DNA of 64,000 nucleotides from Ceratopteris richardii (taxonomy: Eukaryota; Streptophyta; Polypodiopsida; Polypodiales; Pteridaceae), in the NCBI GenBank assembly GCA_020310875.1, contig CM035407.1, positions 200,850,153 through 200,914,152 of the forward strand, written 5' to 3'. The position numbers were made by a program, and so were the translations under genes. The notes below the pieces were generated by a model. That model was not told where the DNA came from and ran no database searches. It was given only the letters and a program-made list of their open reading frames with translations. Each line of letters begins with the position of its first letter. Position 1 is the stretch's first letter. Below, piece by piece: positions 36,680-48,468 of this stretch.

Positions 36680-37412
36680 AACTTCTCCCTAGGTAGCGCC
36701 TTCATGAAAAGGTCTGCAATGTTCTCCTATGTGGGCACATATGCCAAGATGATCTTCCCACCAGAGAACCTCTCCCTGACATAATGATAATGCACCTCAA
36801 TGTGCTTAATGTGAACATGGAACAAAGGGTTCCTTGCAACTACCAATGTGCTCTGACTGTCAATGAAGATGGTGGTGGTAGAGGACTGACCAACACCCAA
36901 ATCAGCCATAAGGTGTCTGAGCCATACACACTCAACAATTGCTGTGAAAGTTGCCTTATACTCAACCTCACAACTGGAAGTGGCCAGAGTAGGCAACTTC
37001 TTTCTCAACCAAGATATACATGAGCTACCAAGCATGAAGCAAAAGCCACTAGTGGACACACGAGTGTCATAGCAACCAACCCAATCAGAGTCAGAAAAAG
37101 CATGCAAATTTGGCGGTAGTGGTCCCCCCTTGGGATAAAACAAACCAAGTAGCCGGGTACCACTCAAGTAGCAAAAAATGCGCTTAACCGCTTGCCAATG
37201 CTTGACTCCTGGGTAATGCATAAACTTGCTCATTTGTGAGAAAGCAAACCGAATATCTGGCCGAGTATAAGTAAATCAGACATCCAACAACCTACTGATA
37301 GAGGAAAACATCAAATGCATCTCCAGCATCATGAAGACTCAAACATAACCCTGTCTCCATAGGAGTGGCAATAGGCTTACAGTCTTCAAGGCCAAAATGC
37401 TACAATAATGTG
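36680..37412 (-). pseudogene. Copia C1 RNase H
   Basis: The main open stretch (37233-36727) reads MSKFMHYPGVKHWQAVKRIF, FSDSDWVGCYDTRVSTSGF, SSCEVEYKATFTAIVECVWL and HIEVHYHYVRERFSGG. Expected acidic residues (D in SDSDW, E in CEVEY, D in FIDSQS) are present. The link to RT (37234-37412) is interrupted by a stop and a frameshift, and the C-terminal end after AYVPT is shifted. Confidence 0.9.
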
Positions 37413-38405
37413 TCAATATATTTCATTTGACACAGCCATTCCACCATCAACTTGCATAAATTGAATGCCCAAATAGTGATGCAAATGCCCAAAATTAGAC
37501 ATCTCAAATGAGGCATGCAAATCAGCCTTAAAATCAGCAATATGCTTCTCAATAGGACCAGTGAGCACCATGTCATCAACATAGATTACAATGATCAGAT
37601 GCACATCATTAGCATACTTAACATATAAGGTGCTTTCAGTTGGATTGTTCTCAAAACCATGTGCAATCAGATAGGCATGTATCTTCTCATACCAAGCATG
37701 TGGTGCTTGCTTTAAACCATATAAAGCCTTCTTTAACTTGCACACTTGGTTTTCATGCCCTTTCTGCACAAAGCCACAGGGCTGAAAAACATACACTTCT
37801 TCATGCAAGTCACCATTCAGAAATGCCGTTTTAATGTCCAACTGATGTACATTCCAACCACAATGTGCTGCAAGTGCACAGATGCTCCGAACAGTAGTCA
37901 TACGACATGTAGGTGCAAAGGTCTCATCAAAATCAATGCCTCTTTCCTGTGCATAACCCTTTGCAACAAGCCTAATCTTACACCTATCAACTCTTCCATC
38001 ACGCTTACGCTTTAGCTTGTAAACCCACTTAGTGCCAATGGCCTTCTTGCCAAGAGGCAAGTCACATAAAGACCAAGTATCATTCTTCATTATAGCATCA
38101 TATTCAGATTGCAAAGCAGCCATCCAATTTTTTGAATTTTGTGCTTCGTCAAAAGAAACAAGATCATTCTCATCACAGAGACTAGATGCAGCCATATCAT
38201 AGCAATCTGATGCAAAAGAGGCACTATGAGAGCCTGATCGAATACGATATGACAGAGATGCATCTAATTTACTGTCACACAAAGTCTGCACTAGCCAGTT
38301 TGGCATAGTTTTTGCCTCCTCAATGTCAGTTCTCTCATCAACAAGTGCATCATGTAAATCTGCATCAGAAATGGGATGATCTGCATCATTACATGAAACC
38401 TGCAA
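37413..38405 (-). pseudogene. Copia C1 reverse transcriptase
   Basis: 330 open codons. From the N-terminus: NWMAALQSEYDAIMKNDTWS, KAIGTKWVYKLKRK, CKIRLVAKGYAQERGIDFDE, VHQLDIKTAFLNGDLHEEVY, ALYGLKQAPHAWY, and the catalytic IYVDDMV with YVDD at 37572-37583. The three palm aspartates are present. It ends at a stop shortly after the HHYLGIQFMQVDG segment. The frame is nearly intact. The first Met is internal to a polyprotein and not a real start. Confidence 0.92.
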
Positions 38406-38893
38406 AGGTTGAGAAGTTGCCTCATTAGGTCCAGCATTAGACTGTCCACCTATAAAAGATGCAGCAAAGTATCATAGATGTCTTTGGAGCTAACAGATGT
38501 CTCCTTAGTACATGAAAGTAATGGCTGAATAATATCTTCCACAAAATCAACATCACGGCTAACCAAAATGTGTTTAGTCTGTGGATGATACAGACGATAG
38601 CCTTTACTTTCAGAACTCTACCCAACAAAAATACATTTTACTGCTTTATCATCCAATTTTCTACGATGTTGTTCAGACACTAATGCATATGCCAAACAAC
38701 CAAAAACACACAAATGAACAACAAATGGCTTGCGATCATGCCAAGCCTCATATGGAGTGATAGACTACAACACTTTAGTGGGACACTTGTTAAGTACATA
38801 TGATGCACACATGACAGCCTCAAGCTAGAAACTATGTGGTAAAGCCTGACCCTTGACCATACACCTCGCCATCTCCATGAGTGACCTGTTCTT
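38406..38893 (-). pseudogene. Copia C1 integrase C-terminal region
   Basis: Broken minus readings include SITPYEAWHDRKPFVVHLCV then FGCLAYAL, RKLDDKAVKCIFVG and HPQTKHILVSRDV, the usual copia integrase C-terminus leading into RT. Stops at about 38440, 38620 and 38770 separate the pieces. Confidence 0.8.
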
Positions 38894-39901
38894 TCATTCA
38901 GCAAATCCATTCTGTTGAGGTGTATACGACACTGTACATTGGTGTTTTATCCCACATTTAGCCAGAAATGCATTAAAATCAGAAGACATATATTCCCCCC
39001 GATCAGAATGGAGGGTGCCCATTTTACATGCTGACAGACTTTTAGCCAAAACCAAAAACTGTTTGAAGCACATGAACACTTCGGACATTGCCTTCAATGG
39101 ATATACCCATGCATGCCTGGAAAAATCATCAATGAAAGTCACGAAGTAAAGATAATTTCCAAAAGAAGGTGCCTGCATAGGACCACAGACATCACTATGT
39201 ACAAACTGCAATTTCTGAGTAGCCCGAACTAAACCATCTTTTGGAAATGAGGAATGCTGCATTTTGCCCAAAATACAGCCTTCACAAACATGTTTTCTAG
39301 GTGCCTCAAGTTTGGGCAAAGAGGACACCATTTCACATTTCTGCAAGCATAGCAAACTAGCGAAATTCAGATGACCAAAGCGTGAATGCCAAAGCTTTGC
39401 ATCTGACATAGCCTGAGAATCATGTACTGCACATGCCGAATCATTCACAGATCTTTCATAGTCTATGAGCTTATACAGCCCATGACATAAAATGCCAGAA
39501 GCAATAATCACATTGCCATTTGACAGATCATGAACTGTACACCTGTCATCAACAAATTTCACAACCAAGCCAATATTGACTAATGCAGAAACTGATAACA
39601 GGTTCTTCTTGATCCCTGGCACAAATAAAGCATCCGACAAAGTGAAAGAACTACCATCAGTAGTAGTCAAAATGATCTTACCAACTCCCATAACAGGATA
39701 AGAGGAGTTGTTAGCGAATGGAATAGTATTCCCTATAGGGGTAGGATCGAGTGAATAGAAGAAACTATGTTGCGAGGTAATATGTTTGGTCGCCCCACTG
39801 TCAAAGTACCAAACATCTGAGTCTACTGCAGACATGCACTGCTCATGAGAAGATGGGTCAAAACTGCAAACAGTAGTAAATGCCCATTCTTCTTCCTGCA
39901 C
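38894..39901 (-). pseudogene. Copia C1 protease and integrase core
   Basis: 335 open codons. Protease motif WYFDSGATKHIT is near residues 31-42. The pre-integrase zinc domain has H residues in WHSRFGHLNF and cysteines in CEGCILGK. The catalytic triad fits D in VHSDVCG, D in LHSDRGEY and E in the QQNGFAE end, although the frame stops right after that Glu. The second Asp context (HSDRGEYMS) is typical. Integrase would insert the cDNA, but the frame is cut before its C-terminal domain. Confidence 0.9.
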
Positions 39902-40841
39902 AAGATTAGCAGACTCTATTTTGGTGTAGAGGCTTCTGCAACAACCATTCCAGCCTCTTTCTTCTTTGCCTCTTTAGCAGCCAGTTTTGGATAGTTCTTT
40001 ATGATATGATCATTTCCTTTACAGTACTTGCAAAAGAATTTTTGCTTTTCTGATTTCTTTTCATCTTTGTCTTCCCTCTTCAATTGTGCAAAATTAGTAG
40101 ATTTATGCTTACTAGTTGAAGAGCTCCATTTTCTTTTGCCCTTCTGACTAGCCAGGAAAGCTTGATCTGCAACACGCATAATGGACCTGTTCTGCGTGGA
40201 CTGATCTTCCTACAACAGAATAGAGACTAACTCCTCAAATGACAAGGCATTTGGATTGCCTTTCATCATCAACTGAAGAGTAGAAGCAAAACTCTGATAT
40301 GAATCAAGAAGACCATTCAAAACGGTTTGCACAACTGAGCTATCTGGTATAACCTCATCAGCAGAAATCAAGTGTTCCTTCAAGTCTTTGATCTTCGTTA
40401 GAAAACTATCTATAGAATCACCTTCATTCATGTGCTCACTCTCCAACTGTTTTCGGAGGTAAGCAACACGAGCCTCATTCCTAGCTTGACAGAGCGAATG
40501 CAAGGAATAATGGCACGTTTGACAGACAAAGCTATGAACGCATTTGCCTCGGCATCTTTACCATCCCAACCATTTTGCTCTGCAGTAGGTGCAGCAGAAA
40601 CCACAACACGAACAGGAATATGCAGAATATCATCATCTTCGACACCTTCTACATCAGCTTCAGTACCTGCAATTGTAACAGTTGTAGGTGTGATATGACG
40701 TTTTTCAACACTTTGCACAATGTTCCACAGTCCTTTTGCAACCAATACATGTTGCATCATATAATCCCACAACGGGTAGTTGGTACCATCCAATTTACCC
40801 TCAACAAGCAACATACGAAATACATCACTGCTTTCAGCCAT
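39902..40841 (-). pseudogene. Copia C1 gag
   Basis: Starts at ATG near 40841 with MAESSDVFRMLLVEGKLDGT and WDYMMQHVLVAKGLWNIV. A deletion of about 43 bp relative to C2 near 40480-40500 shifts the frame. The next frame continues NEARVAYLRKQLESEHMNEG and SYQSFASTLQLMMKGNPNAL, then a third open stretch carries the zinc knuckle CKYCKGNDHIIKNY, where the last Cys is Tyr. So both frame and nucleocapsid are damaged. Confidence 0.9.
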
Positions 40842-41154
40842 GGCCGATGACTAAAATACCTTGATGGAGAAAATTGATTGTATCTCAAAAAGTTGAACGG
40901 AACTGCGCAGACGAGTTCTGCTAAAACCTATAACAGACTTTGAGACACTTATACTGGCGAACCGAAACAAGTATATACCTTTGGTACAAAAAGATGAAAT
41001 AGCCTGCATAAGCGTTGTGATAGTGTGTTCAGAGGCCAAAACGAGCTGAGATCGCGATTTCAATAAACACGCTGAGTATGCTCACCAAAATTCGTACGAT
41101 TCTGAGATTGCAACCAGAGAGGTGTAGACGATGCCCTAGATGAAGCGGCGACCT

Positions 41155-41166
41155 GCTCTGATACCA
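41155..41166 (-). other. Primer-binding site of C1
   Basis: GCTCTGATACCA on the plus strand, an exact initiator-Met PBS on the minus strand, two bases inside the 5' LTR. Confidence 0.95.
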
Positions 41167-41168
41167 AT

Positions 41169-41397
41169 TATTAGAGTTAGACGTCTACGGAAGCATGCAA
41201 ACAACACAAGGAAGAAGAAGAAGCTTGGAGCACAACACACAATACTGAATGTATTACTAGAGAATGTACAAAGATAAGTAGCCCATTAGGGCAATTTGCG
41301 TATATACAAGTCGCGGGAAAAAACCTCCCAAAGAGGGAAAAAAGTGCCCTGGCGGTGCTAGAGTTTTCGCACACATCACTACCTAAATATATCAACA
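41169..41397 (-). repeat. 5' LTR of copia C1
   Basis: 229 bp, paired with 36339-36559; its inner terminus has decayed to TA. A TATATAC-type box (about 41300-41307 on the plus strand) lies in the promoter half. Confidence 0.95.
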
Positions 41398-41402
41398 AGA
41401 AT

Positions 41403-41576
41403 GCCATTGCTTTGGCTAAGAATCTGGTCTATCATGAAAAGACCAAGCACATTGATTTGAGGTATCCCTTCATTAGAGATTTTTTAGCAACTAAGTGCAT
41501 TATTCTTGAGAAGGTTCATACTCAAGATAATGCTATAGATGCTTTGACTAAAGCTCTAACAAAGGATAGCTTTTGA
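41403..41576 (+). pseudogene. Copia B RNase H end (3' segment)
   Basis: Reads AIALAKNLVYHEKTKHIDLR, YPFIRDFLATKCIILEK and NAIDALTKALTKDSF, then stop. It continues the RNase H frame broken at 36338. Confidence 0.92.
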
Positions 41577-42479
41577 CACTATTGTCACTTGATGGGGGTT
41601 ACTTGATTCATGATCTTACACAATCACTTTTATATTGTGTAACATGCCCATTAGGTAGGAGGTATAGTTTGTATAATTACACTCACGTATTATTTATCAT
41701 TCTTCATTTTTCTTCCATAGTTACTTTGGTCATATTGGCCTTTAGCGGAAGATTATTACTATTAGTGTCCATGTGAAAGGCCAAATGGCCACTGAACACT
41801 TTTGTATATGTTCTTTAATAAAACATATAGTGGCCTGGTCAGCTACAGACTATATGTTTGACCGCATTTGTAACACCTAAGAACTCTCTGTTCATTCTTC
41901 CTGTGTACTATGTTTTTTGCATATTTTGTAGCCTCTGTGCAGAGTACCCTGTGCGATGCTTGGAGCTTGGATTTGTACTGTGAGGATATAATCATGGAGC
42001 TCTTGAGAAGGAGAGCACATCATGGTTGATCATCATCAGAATACCTTAGTAAGATGGAGAACCACAAAATTTAATTTAAAAGTAGCTCCTTGCATAGTAA
42101 TTGGGATGTATCCCACAATACTTAATGGTTGTACTTGGGATTGATATGCCATGCAAATCGAAGAAAGGTGCTAGTTCGCATTCTTCCATTCAAGTTGATT
42201 ATAGATGTTAAGAGTGGTGATATTGACATCAAAAACTCCATCAATAAGAACTTGTTTTTTTTTTAATACTAGACTATGACAAGTGAAACTTTGTGATCAA
42301 CAAAACCAATCTTTCTATGTGTGAGATTGTTTATGGGTGAAGAAGAAAGCTTATACTCTAGCTCTCTTATGAGTTCTTGACTAAAAATTGGACACAAAGA
42401 AAGGAGTTTCCCTGAAGGATTTTGAATGAGTACCTAGAGTGTAGTAGTCATTGTTTCCGAAATTGGTTGTAGCTCAATC
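41577..42479. other. Probable 3' end of copia B, then no gene seen
   Basis: Just after the stop, TTGATGGGGGTTA (about 41588-41600) looks like a polypurine tract, so a 3' LTR of B may follow. No partner LTR is in the window to test this. Nothing else is recognised. Confidence 0.4.
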
Positions 42480-43200
42480 TGGGATCATTCGATACAGTTC
42501 AGAGTAATGTGTGGTTGCACTTTATTGTCCTTTGAAATAGACTTCGCGTAGTCTTCAATAGAGTCCAAAAGAATGGTGGGAAGTACTTTGGGGTTTTTTG
42601 GAATAGAATCCAAGGATACTTTGGTATCCACTGACTTCTAGGTTCCTAGGTTTGCTTCTTAGTCATCCAACTATCTTTGCTGAGCATATTCTCCTAGTTC
42701 TAACATAACTTCTGTGATTTGCACAACCTCACTTTGTAATGGTTTTGCTACTTTTTTCCTAAATTCTTATTGCTCTTCTAAAGAAGGTTTTAATTATTAT
42801 TCCTGAGGTTGAACAATCATATGTTATTGAGCATGTACTATGATGACTTCATGTTCAAGGTATGTTAATTTTCACATATTCGCCATAAGGGCCTATCGTG
42901 TTCATCTTTGATCAAATTCACAAGAATGATGGAAATTAGCTCAAATATGACCTTGTTCTAAACAAAATTTGCATTATGGGTTCCATTGATATTGCTATTG
43001 TAGATTGGGTGGATCTTTTCTCTATTAGAAATCTTGATTCTGTGGAATCCAATAGTAATGATTTGGAAAATTGGGTCTTGGCCCATGAGGTAGATGCTGG
43101 TTCCATTGAGGTTGTGGTTGTCCATTGAATTGTTGACATGCATATCACGAGGGTAAGATAATGATTTTGGATAGGTGGATATGCTTGTTTTGGTGGCAAT
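42480..43200 (-). pseudogene. Gypsy-like gag relic
   Basis: A Gln/Pro/Asn-rich minus reading (QQFNGQPQPQWNQHLPHGPR) leads into CKFCLEQGH near 42946-42973, a zinc knuckle lacking its last Cys. Further minus readings down to 42480 include LELGEYAQQR. Stops are frequent. Assignment to gypsy rests on the proline-rich linker before a single knuckle and on the nearby gypsy pol. Confidence 0.45.
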
Positions 43201-43639
43201 TGAACTTTAGGTGATAATCTTTATGATATGATCTCATATGTAGTGCATCTCTCTTGGCCCAAAATGTGTTGTGAATTCCCTTTTTATCCCCAAGAGGAAT
43301 CCATGAAATTCTTCATTTGTACTTGCTTTCCCCCTTGATGGTGTACTAAGGCCTCTCTTTACATAGATACTTATAAACCAAGCACCTCTTTATGCTTCCT
43401 TAAATGATGTGCAATGCACCAAGTGAAGTTGTGCAATTGCGATGCACCACAATGGAATTCTCCCTTGCAAGAGATTTGTGACCATGAACTCACAGTGGAC
43501 AAGCAAGCTCCATGACAAAGAGAATTATGCTCTGTAGAGACATGTAGGAAACCTAGAACTGCATAGTACACAGAGAGCACGAACGCAAACTTCCTAGGAT
43601 TTACAAATGTAGTCAAACTTATAGTATATGCCCCAACCC
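43201..43639. other. Stretch with no gene seen
   Basis: No motif recognised; the 81-codon minus frame at 43371-43616 is probably chance. Confidence 0.35.
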
Positions 43640-44280
43640 ACTATTACTTGATTTTAACATGAAAAACCATCAAGGAAGCTATAAAATTCCTTGCTCGCTG
43701 CCCATTCTAATAGGTGCTCAATGATAGGAAGAAGATAAATGTCTCGAATCATGGCGGCATTAACTTTCTTCAAGTTAATTCAAACACAAGGATTTTCATT
43801 CTTTTTGGGCACTACCACAATGGGGGATACCCATTTGGTATGCTCAATCTCATAGATGAATCCTGCTTCAACCAATCTATCTATTTCTTCTTTGATTTTG
43901 GCTAAATAATTATCATTACATGTGTAAGGCTTCTGTTTGGTTGGCTTGGCCTCCAAAGTAATAAGGATCTTATGAGAGAAACTATCTGGGTCCACTCCCT
44001 TCAGGTCCTTATAGTTCCATGCAAACACACCTCTATAGTCTCTCAAGAGTTCGATTAATTCTCATCCCTCTTCTTCACTCAGGCCATGTCCTATGTAGGT
44101 ACATCTTTCTTCCCCATCTTCTTTATGGTTATTACAATATTTTTTGTTTGCTCTTTGTTATCATATTCTTCTCCTGGGAGGGCTTGTCTTCTAGGCATTG
44201 TTATTATGATCTCCCTATCCTTGTTAGCAGCTCAAGAGGACTTACGCACCAAAGAAGCATGCTGCAAGGGAGCCAAAGGG
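43640..44280 (-). pseudogene. Ty3/gypsy pol relic (RT N-terminus)
   Basis: Minus strand. Reads TYIGHGLSEEEG, RDYRGVFAWNYKDLKGVDPD, KQKPYTCND, KIKEEIDRLVEAGFIYEIEH, VSPIVVVPKKNENPC, INLKKVNAAMIRD and FYSFLDGFS. This is the gypsy polyprotein from the protease-RT junction into the first palm motif. It stops before the catalytic box. It matches 10680-11253 residue for residue over long runs. Confidence 0.8.
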
Positions 44281-44289
44281 AGCAAGGAT

Positions 44290-44895
44290 AGAGAGAATCC
44301 AAGGAGGACCAAGCACGCAGGGAAGCCAATGTAGATCTATTGAGTAGGCCAAGTATTATTTTTTCCAAATTAAGCATATCACAAACAATGATTGTCATAA
44401 CTACATTCCATTGTAAATCCCAATTTTGGTACAATAGACTCCATTTTGTTCAAGCTCAGGAGTATTAAAGCTTAAGGAATAATAGATTGACCTATGTATC
44501 AAATTTCATAATTTTTTGAGTCCGTTTGAGCCCCCAAATGAGCTAGATAACCTAATTTTTAACTAGGCCACACACTTAGTATGGACACAGCCAAAACTAG
44601 TAAAAAAACTATAAAAGGAGCTAGAAGGCTCATTTGTGAGGTTAGTTTGTTGGAGAATGGAACAAATCTAGAGAATTGTAAACTTATTTTGGATAATGAA
44701 AGATTCCATTGTTCTCTTTCTTTTTCTTCCCTTGTATGTGCATGTGTGTATATGTGTGCATATTAGTGTGCTTCTCACTCACACACTTGTGTATTCACTT
44801 GGTCATGGTCATCATACCATCCTCATGTCTGCCTAGATTGACCATTATGAGGTGGATCTCCCCACATTGGTACTCACCATTATGTTAGAGTAGCA
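44290..44895 (+). repeat. LTR of gypsy-like family H, copy 2
   Basis: Collinear with H1: CTCCATTTTGT, TATA box TATAAAAGG at 44610-44618, AAGGCTCATTTGTGAGG, TGTGTATATGTGTGC, and the terminal ACTCACCATTATGTTAGAG then AGCA. The left edge is approximate. Confidence 0.65.
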
Positions 44896-44901
44896 CCAAA
44901 T

Positions 44902-44916
44902 TTGGCACCATTTATA
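44902..44916 (+). other. Primer-binding site after LTR H2
   Basis: AAATTTGGCACCATT resembles the TTTGGCGCCGTT site used by plant Athila/Ogre gypsy elements, a few bases after the LTR. Confidence 0.55.
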
Positions 44917-45239
44917 GGGAGAAAGCTCCAAGGACAAGCATGATAAGGTGTAGAGATTTGACATTGGAATCATAGGTATATTTCTTGTTTTCTCCTTTTT
45001 ACCTCCATCATCATCCCTATCATCACTACTGACCCCCTACCTCCATTTCCATCCTCGTGAAAAACTCACCTTCTTGGCCATATCCCCACCTTCATGACAT
45101 TCCTCTCATTTCACTTATGAGAGAGAACATGTTTGTGTGTTGTGTTTTCAACATTTCTTTGAGTTTTCTGGTAGCTATTGGCATCAGGAGCAACAACAAC
45201 AATAGCTACAATAGATACAACATCTTTGTGCATGCATCT

Positions 45240-45930
45240 AGGATGAAGCTCTCTATCTATCATGATAGACAAAAAATTGGAGTATTTGGTAAAAAAAACT
45301 CATCACAATAGAGTAGACCACATGCACATACATAAAATATAATTTTTTTAAAGAAAAATACCATTTTTTCACTCCATCATAAAAAACAAGTGTCTGTCAT
45401 TGATATATGATAAATAGACCCACTGGGGACACATCAGTCTATCGTGATAGGCAGGCTGTCCATTGTGATAGATACCCTATGAAAGACAGATACTCTTAAA
45501 AATTATCTATCATGATAGATATAATTCACAATAGATAGAAATTATGATTGATTGAGTCCATTGGATAGACAAGTAGTCCATCATGACAAACATGTCTATT
45601 GAGACAAACCTATCCATCATGATAGAGAACCATGATGGACACTTCTATCCATTGCAATAGATAGGCTATCCATCATGATAGGCACCGTAGGATAGAAAAA
45701 TACTCATGAAAATTCAATATATCAGGATAGATAGAATTCATGACAAATAGAAATTACGATAGATTCAGTCCATCACGATAGACAAGTAGTCCATTGTGAC
45801 AAACAGGCAGTCCATCATGATAGGCACATTTATCGTGAAGCATGTCCATAGCAACAGACAACCCACAATGGAAACTTATCCATCATGATAGATAGGCCCT
45901 ATCCATTGTAATAGACAGACCAATTTCGAT
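45240..45930. repeat. Array of CTATCATGATAG-type palindromic units
   Basis: Dozens of short units of the form TCCATCATGATAGACA are packed with little spacing from 45370 to 45915, with one outlier at 45247-45262. CTATCATGATAG is a perfect palindrome. A higher-order period near 210 bp is visible: GGCTGTCCATTGTGATAG at 45454 and GGCTATCCATCATGATAG at 45664 start two long collinear blocks. Confidence 0.85.
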
Positions 45931-46429
45931 AATTTTTAGGGTTTGTAAGAATTGACCTATTTCGAGCTAAATTTTGAAGTTTTTGTAGGCATTTGACTCT
46001 CTTTGGCAAGGCTAAAGGGAGCTTGTCATACATAGCATGCTTGGAAGCACACATCTTGGGTGTTAGAGCATTGATAAAAGCATCGGGCTTAAGGTTGGAA
46101 GTCTACCAACTCTCTGAGTCAGTTTCTTAGCATAGGCTAAGCATGACTAGCAAATTGGATTAACTTAGGACTACGATAGTCATGAAAGCAATCAAGACCC
46201 TTAATTTCTCAAGTCTAAGGCTAATTTAAGCTAGATCAAGGATAAGATAAGTGGGAAAGAGCATAACCTAATTGATAAGAATATCAATTGTGGCAAAATC
46301 AAGTGATCCTTGCGGTGCCTCTTTTGCAACAAGAAATACATCCAAAAGAAATTAAAAAGAACAAGTAAATAATACAAAAGGACCTTGCAACAGAGTTGCA
46401 CTTGGGAAATCGAGCTAATCAACAAAGCA
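45931..46429. other. Spacer with no gene seen
   Basis: No motif recognised. Confidence 0.4.
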
Positions 46430-46465
46430 TTGTGCTAGAGTGACACCAAATTTGGCACCGTTCTT
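46430..46465 (+). other. LTR H end and primer-binding site, copy 3
   Basis: CATTGTGCTAGAGTGACA is the LTR H terminus, followed by AAATTTGGCACCGTTCTTAA, the best preserved Athila/Ogre-like PBS in the window. The rest of the LTR upstream does not match H1 or H2. Confidence 0.6.
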
Positions 46466-46559
46466 AAGGATCCAGCTTTGAGGATGAGTGTGTGATGGTA
46501 AAACGTAGAAATTGACATTGGAGTTGTAGCTAAACTTTTGTTTCTTACTTTTTTATCTC

Positions 46560-47640
46560 TATCCTAGAGTTGACCTAGAAATTGAAAGGACTAAACTTCA
46601 TGCAAAAATGGTAGAATTGGCTCAGACCATGTTTGAGGCTAGCCAACTTTTCCAATTGCACTAACTCAGCTAAGACCCCGTTGCATTTCAAGTGGTTTCT
46701 AGGGAGATTGGAGAGGATGATAGCAAAATCTAGGACTTCAACTACATCAACTGTAAGTAATAATGGAAGAGAAAGGCTCAATTCCCCCCCAAGGAAGCTT
46801 TTGTCCCTAACTCCATGGATGATGGAGTCTCTCCCTCAGTGAATCGGTATTCCCAAGAATTCTTGAGAGAGATTCAAAAGGCAAAATGGGCCAAAGAGAG
46901 TAAGAAACCTCCTCCCATTGAGATGGTGGATGATCTCCATGATCAATTCCCATAAGGCATTCCATCTATCTATGTGGAACAAAAAGATGCATAGACTAGT
47001 GAACAATTAGACTTTGAATCCAATTCCCTACAGGAATTGCCTCAATTCGCAATGTCACCTCACCTTAGAGGAGTTATTGAAAGTGAAACCATAATTGTGG
47101 AACCACATAGCGAATCAAGTGCCAAAAGTAACCACCCTCTCAAGAAGTGCCACATAAGACAATGCTAAAGATACCCCTGAACAAGATTGGAGACATGAGC
47201 AAAGGAGAAGAAGGAAATACCTATCTCCGTATTATGTATTAGGGTTACACCACCAAAGCAATTCTACAATCAGCTATAGGAGTTGCTATTGCTACCACTT
47301 CTTTATGGAAGCATTGGGGCAAACCAACACTCAAGCCAACAAGGATGAAATTGAAAATAGAAGATGATCTCATTTAGAAGCTGCTAGTGCTACTGGAAGG
47401 CATAAATCTTACCACTTGTGGCGTAGAGTTTGAGCACACATTTACCATATGTGATTTTAGCAAGAACCATGCATATGAGATGATTTTAGGTAGAACTGTC
47501 ATGCGATAGTTGCAGATAGTGCAAGATTGGGAAACCAATTCCTTGTACTTACAACACTTAGGTGTCTTAACTAAAGTCAATCTCAAAGACTACTCACATA
47601 GAGATGTATCCCCTTTGCAATGGAGCCCAGTCCATAGAAC
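46560..47640 (+). pseudogene. Gypsy gag-protease relic, plus strand
   Basis: Reads EIERTKLHAKMVELAQTMFE soon after the PBS, then SVNRYSQEFLREIQKAKWAK. A protease-like segment follows near 47385-47600: LLEGINLTTCGVEFEHTFTI, YEMILGR and WETNSLYLQHLG. The last part aligns with the minus-strand gag-protease at 51111-51386, which reads YEMILRRPFMHQL and ALYLQH. YEMILGR fits the ILGR motif near the end of retropepsins. Stops are frequent. Confidence 0.65.
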
Positions 47641-47880
47641 ATAAGATGACATGGATTCCATACATTCCATAGGATCAGGATCCTCATGGATGCACGAGAA
47701 CACCCATCTATGGATGTTTAGAGTTGTAGTGGAGGAAGAGAAAAGGGAAGCCACTAGAGATGGTGCTAAGGAGAACCCTCTACTTGTATATGGTCATCAT
47801 ACCTCCCTCATGTCCTCTCGAATTGACAATTATGAGATGGATCTTTTCACATCGATATTCATCATTGTGCTAGAGTGACA
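47641..47880 (+). repeat. LTR H end, copy 4
   Basis: The last ~100 bp (ATTGACAATTATGAGATGGA, then CATTGTGCTAGAGTGACA) match the H2 terminus. It ends exactly at 47880, where minus-strand pol begins. Confidence 0.55.
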
Positions 47881-48468
47881 ACTTCCTCTTTGATTTTGGC
47901 CGAATATACATCATTGTAAGTGTAAGGCCTTTGTTTTGAGAGTTTTGCATATGATGCCATAGGAATTCTATGGGAACATATCTAAGGGTAAATGCCTTTT
48001 AGATCTCTATATGACCAAGCAAATACATCTTGATATTGTTGGAACAAATCTTTTAATTGGGTCTCTTCTATGTCTGATATGTCACTTCCAATGTACATGT
48101 CGTTTTCTTCTACCTCCTCTACTATCATTACCATTTTCTTCTTCATCTCCTAATTATTATATGATTCTCCTATTTTGGCTACATGCTTAGGTCTCAAAGC
48201 CACAACTTGCTGAATTTTTATTTTATATTTCTTGAAGTGTTCAGAATGCTTAAAGTCATCTGATTTCCTCTCTATTGCAGTAATGCTTTACTCATCATGT
48301 TTCTCAACTTTGTATAGCAGATACGTATAAGTTATTGGATCCCTAATATAATAATCAATAGTGACTCCTTTCAAGAACTCCTCTTTAGAATTAAACTCAA
48401 ATTCCATATGAATGGAAACTAAGTATGTCATCAAAACTCTCATCTTGAACCAGTAATGGGTCTCCTTC
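47881..48468 (-). pseudogene. Ty3/gypsy pol relic upstream of RT
   Basis: Minus strand: YIGSDISDIEETQLKDLFQQ then YQDVFAWSYRDLKGIYP, and KQRPYTYNDVYSAKIKEEV at the left edge. It is the same region as 43640-44280 and ends at the KIKEEV codons, before the catalytic residues. Upstream in the frame, MEFEFNSKEEFLKGV is part of the polyprotein between protease and RT. Confidence 0.75.

Larger units (their letters stand above)
36339..41397 (-). mobile_element. Complete copia element C1, nested in copia B
   Basis: 5059 bp with LTRs at both ends, PBS next to the right LTR, a polypurine tract next to the left LTR (36560-36575, plus-strand AATCCCCCCTGGGAG) and a 5-bp target duplication. Order on the minus strand is gag, protease, integrase, RT, RNase H, as in Ty1/copia. 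Coding regions carry scattered lesions, so it is not autonomous now. Confidence 0.95.

Noticed and set aside
37640..38015. Plus-strand frames within copia C1
   Set aside because: Antisense to the RT frame that carries the YVDD box.
45240..45930. Possible CRISPR-like array
   Set aside because: Units are too short and irregular, spacers are not unique, no cas genes are present and the genome is a plant.
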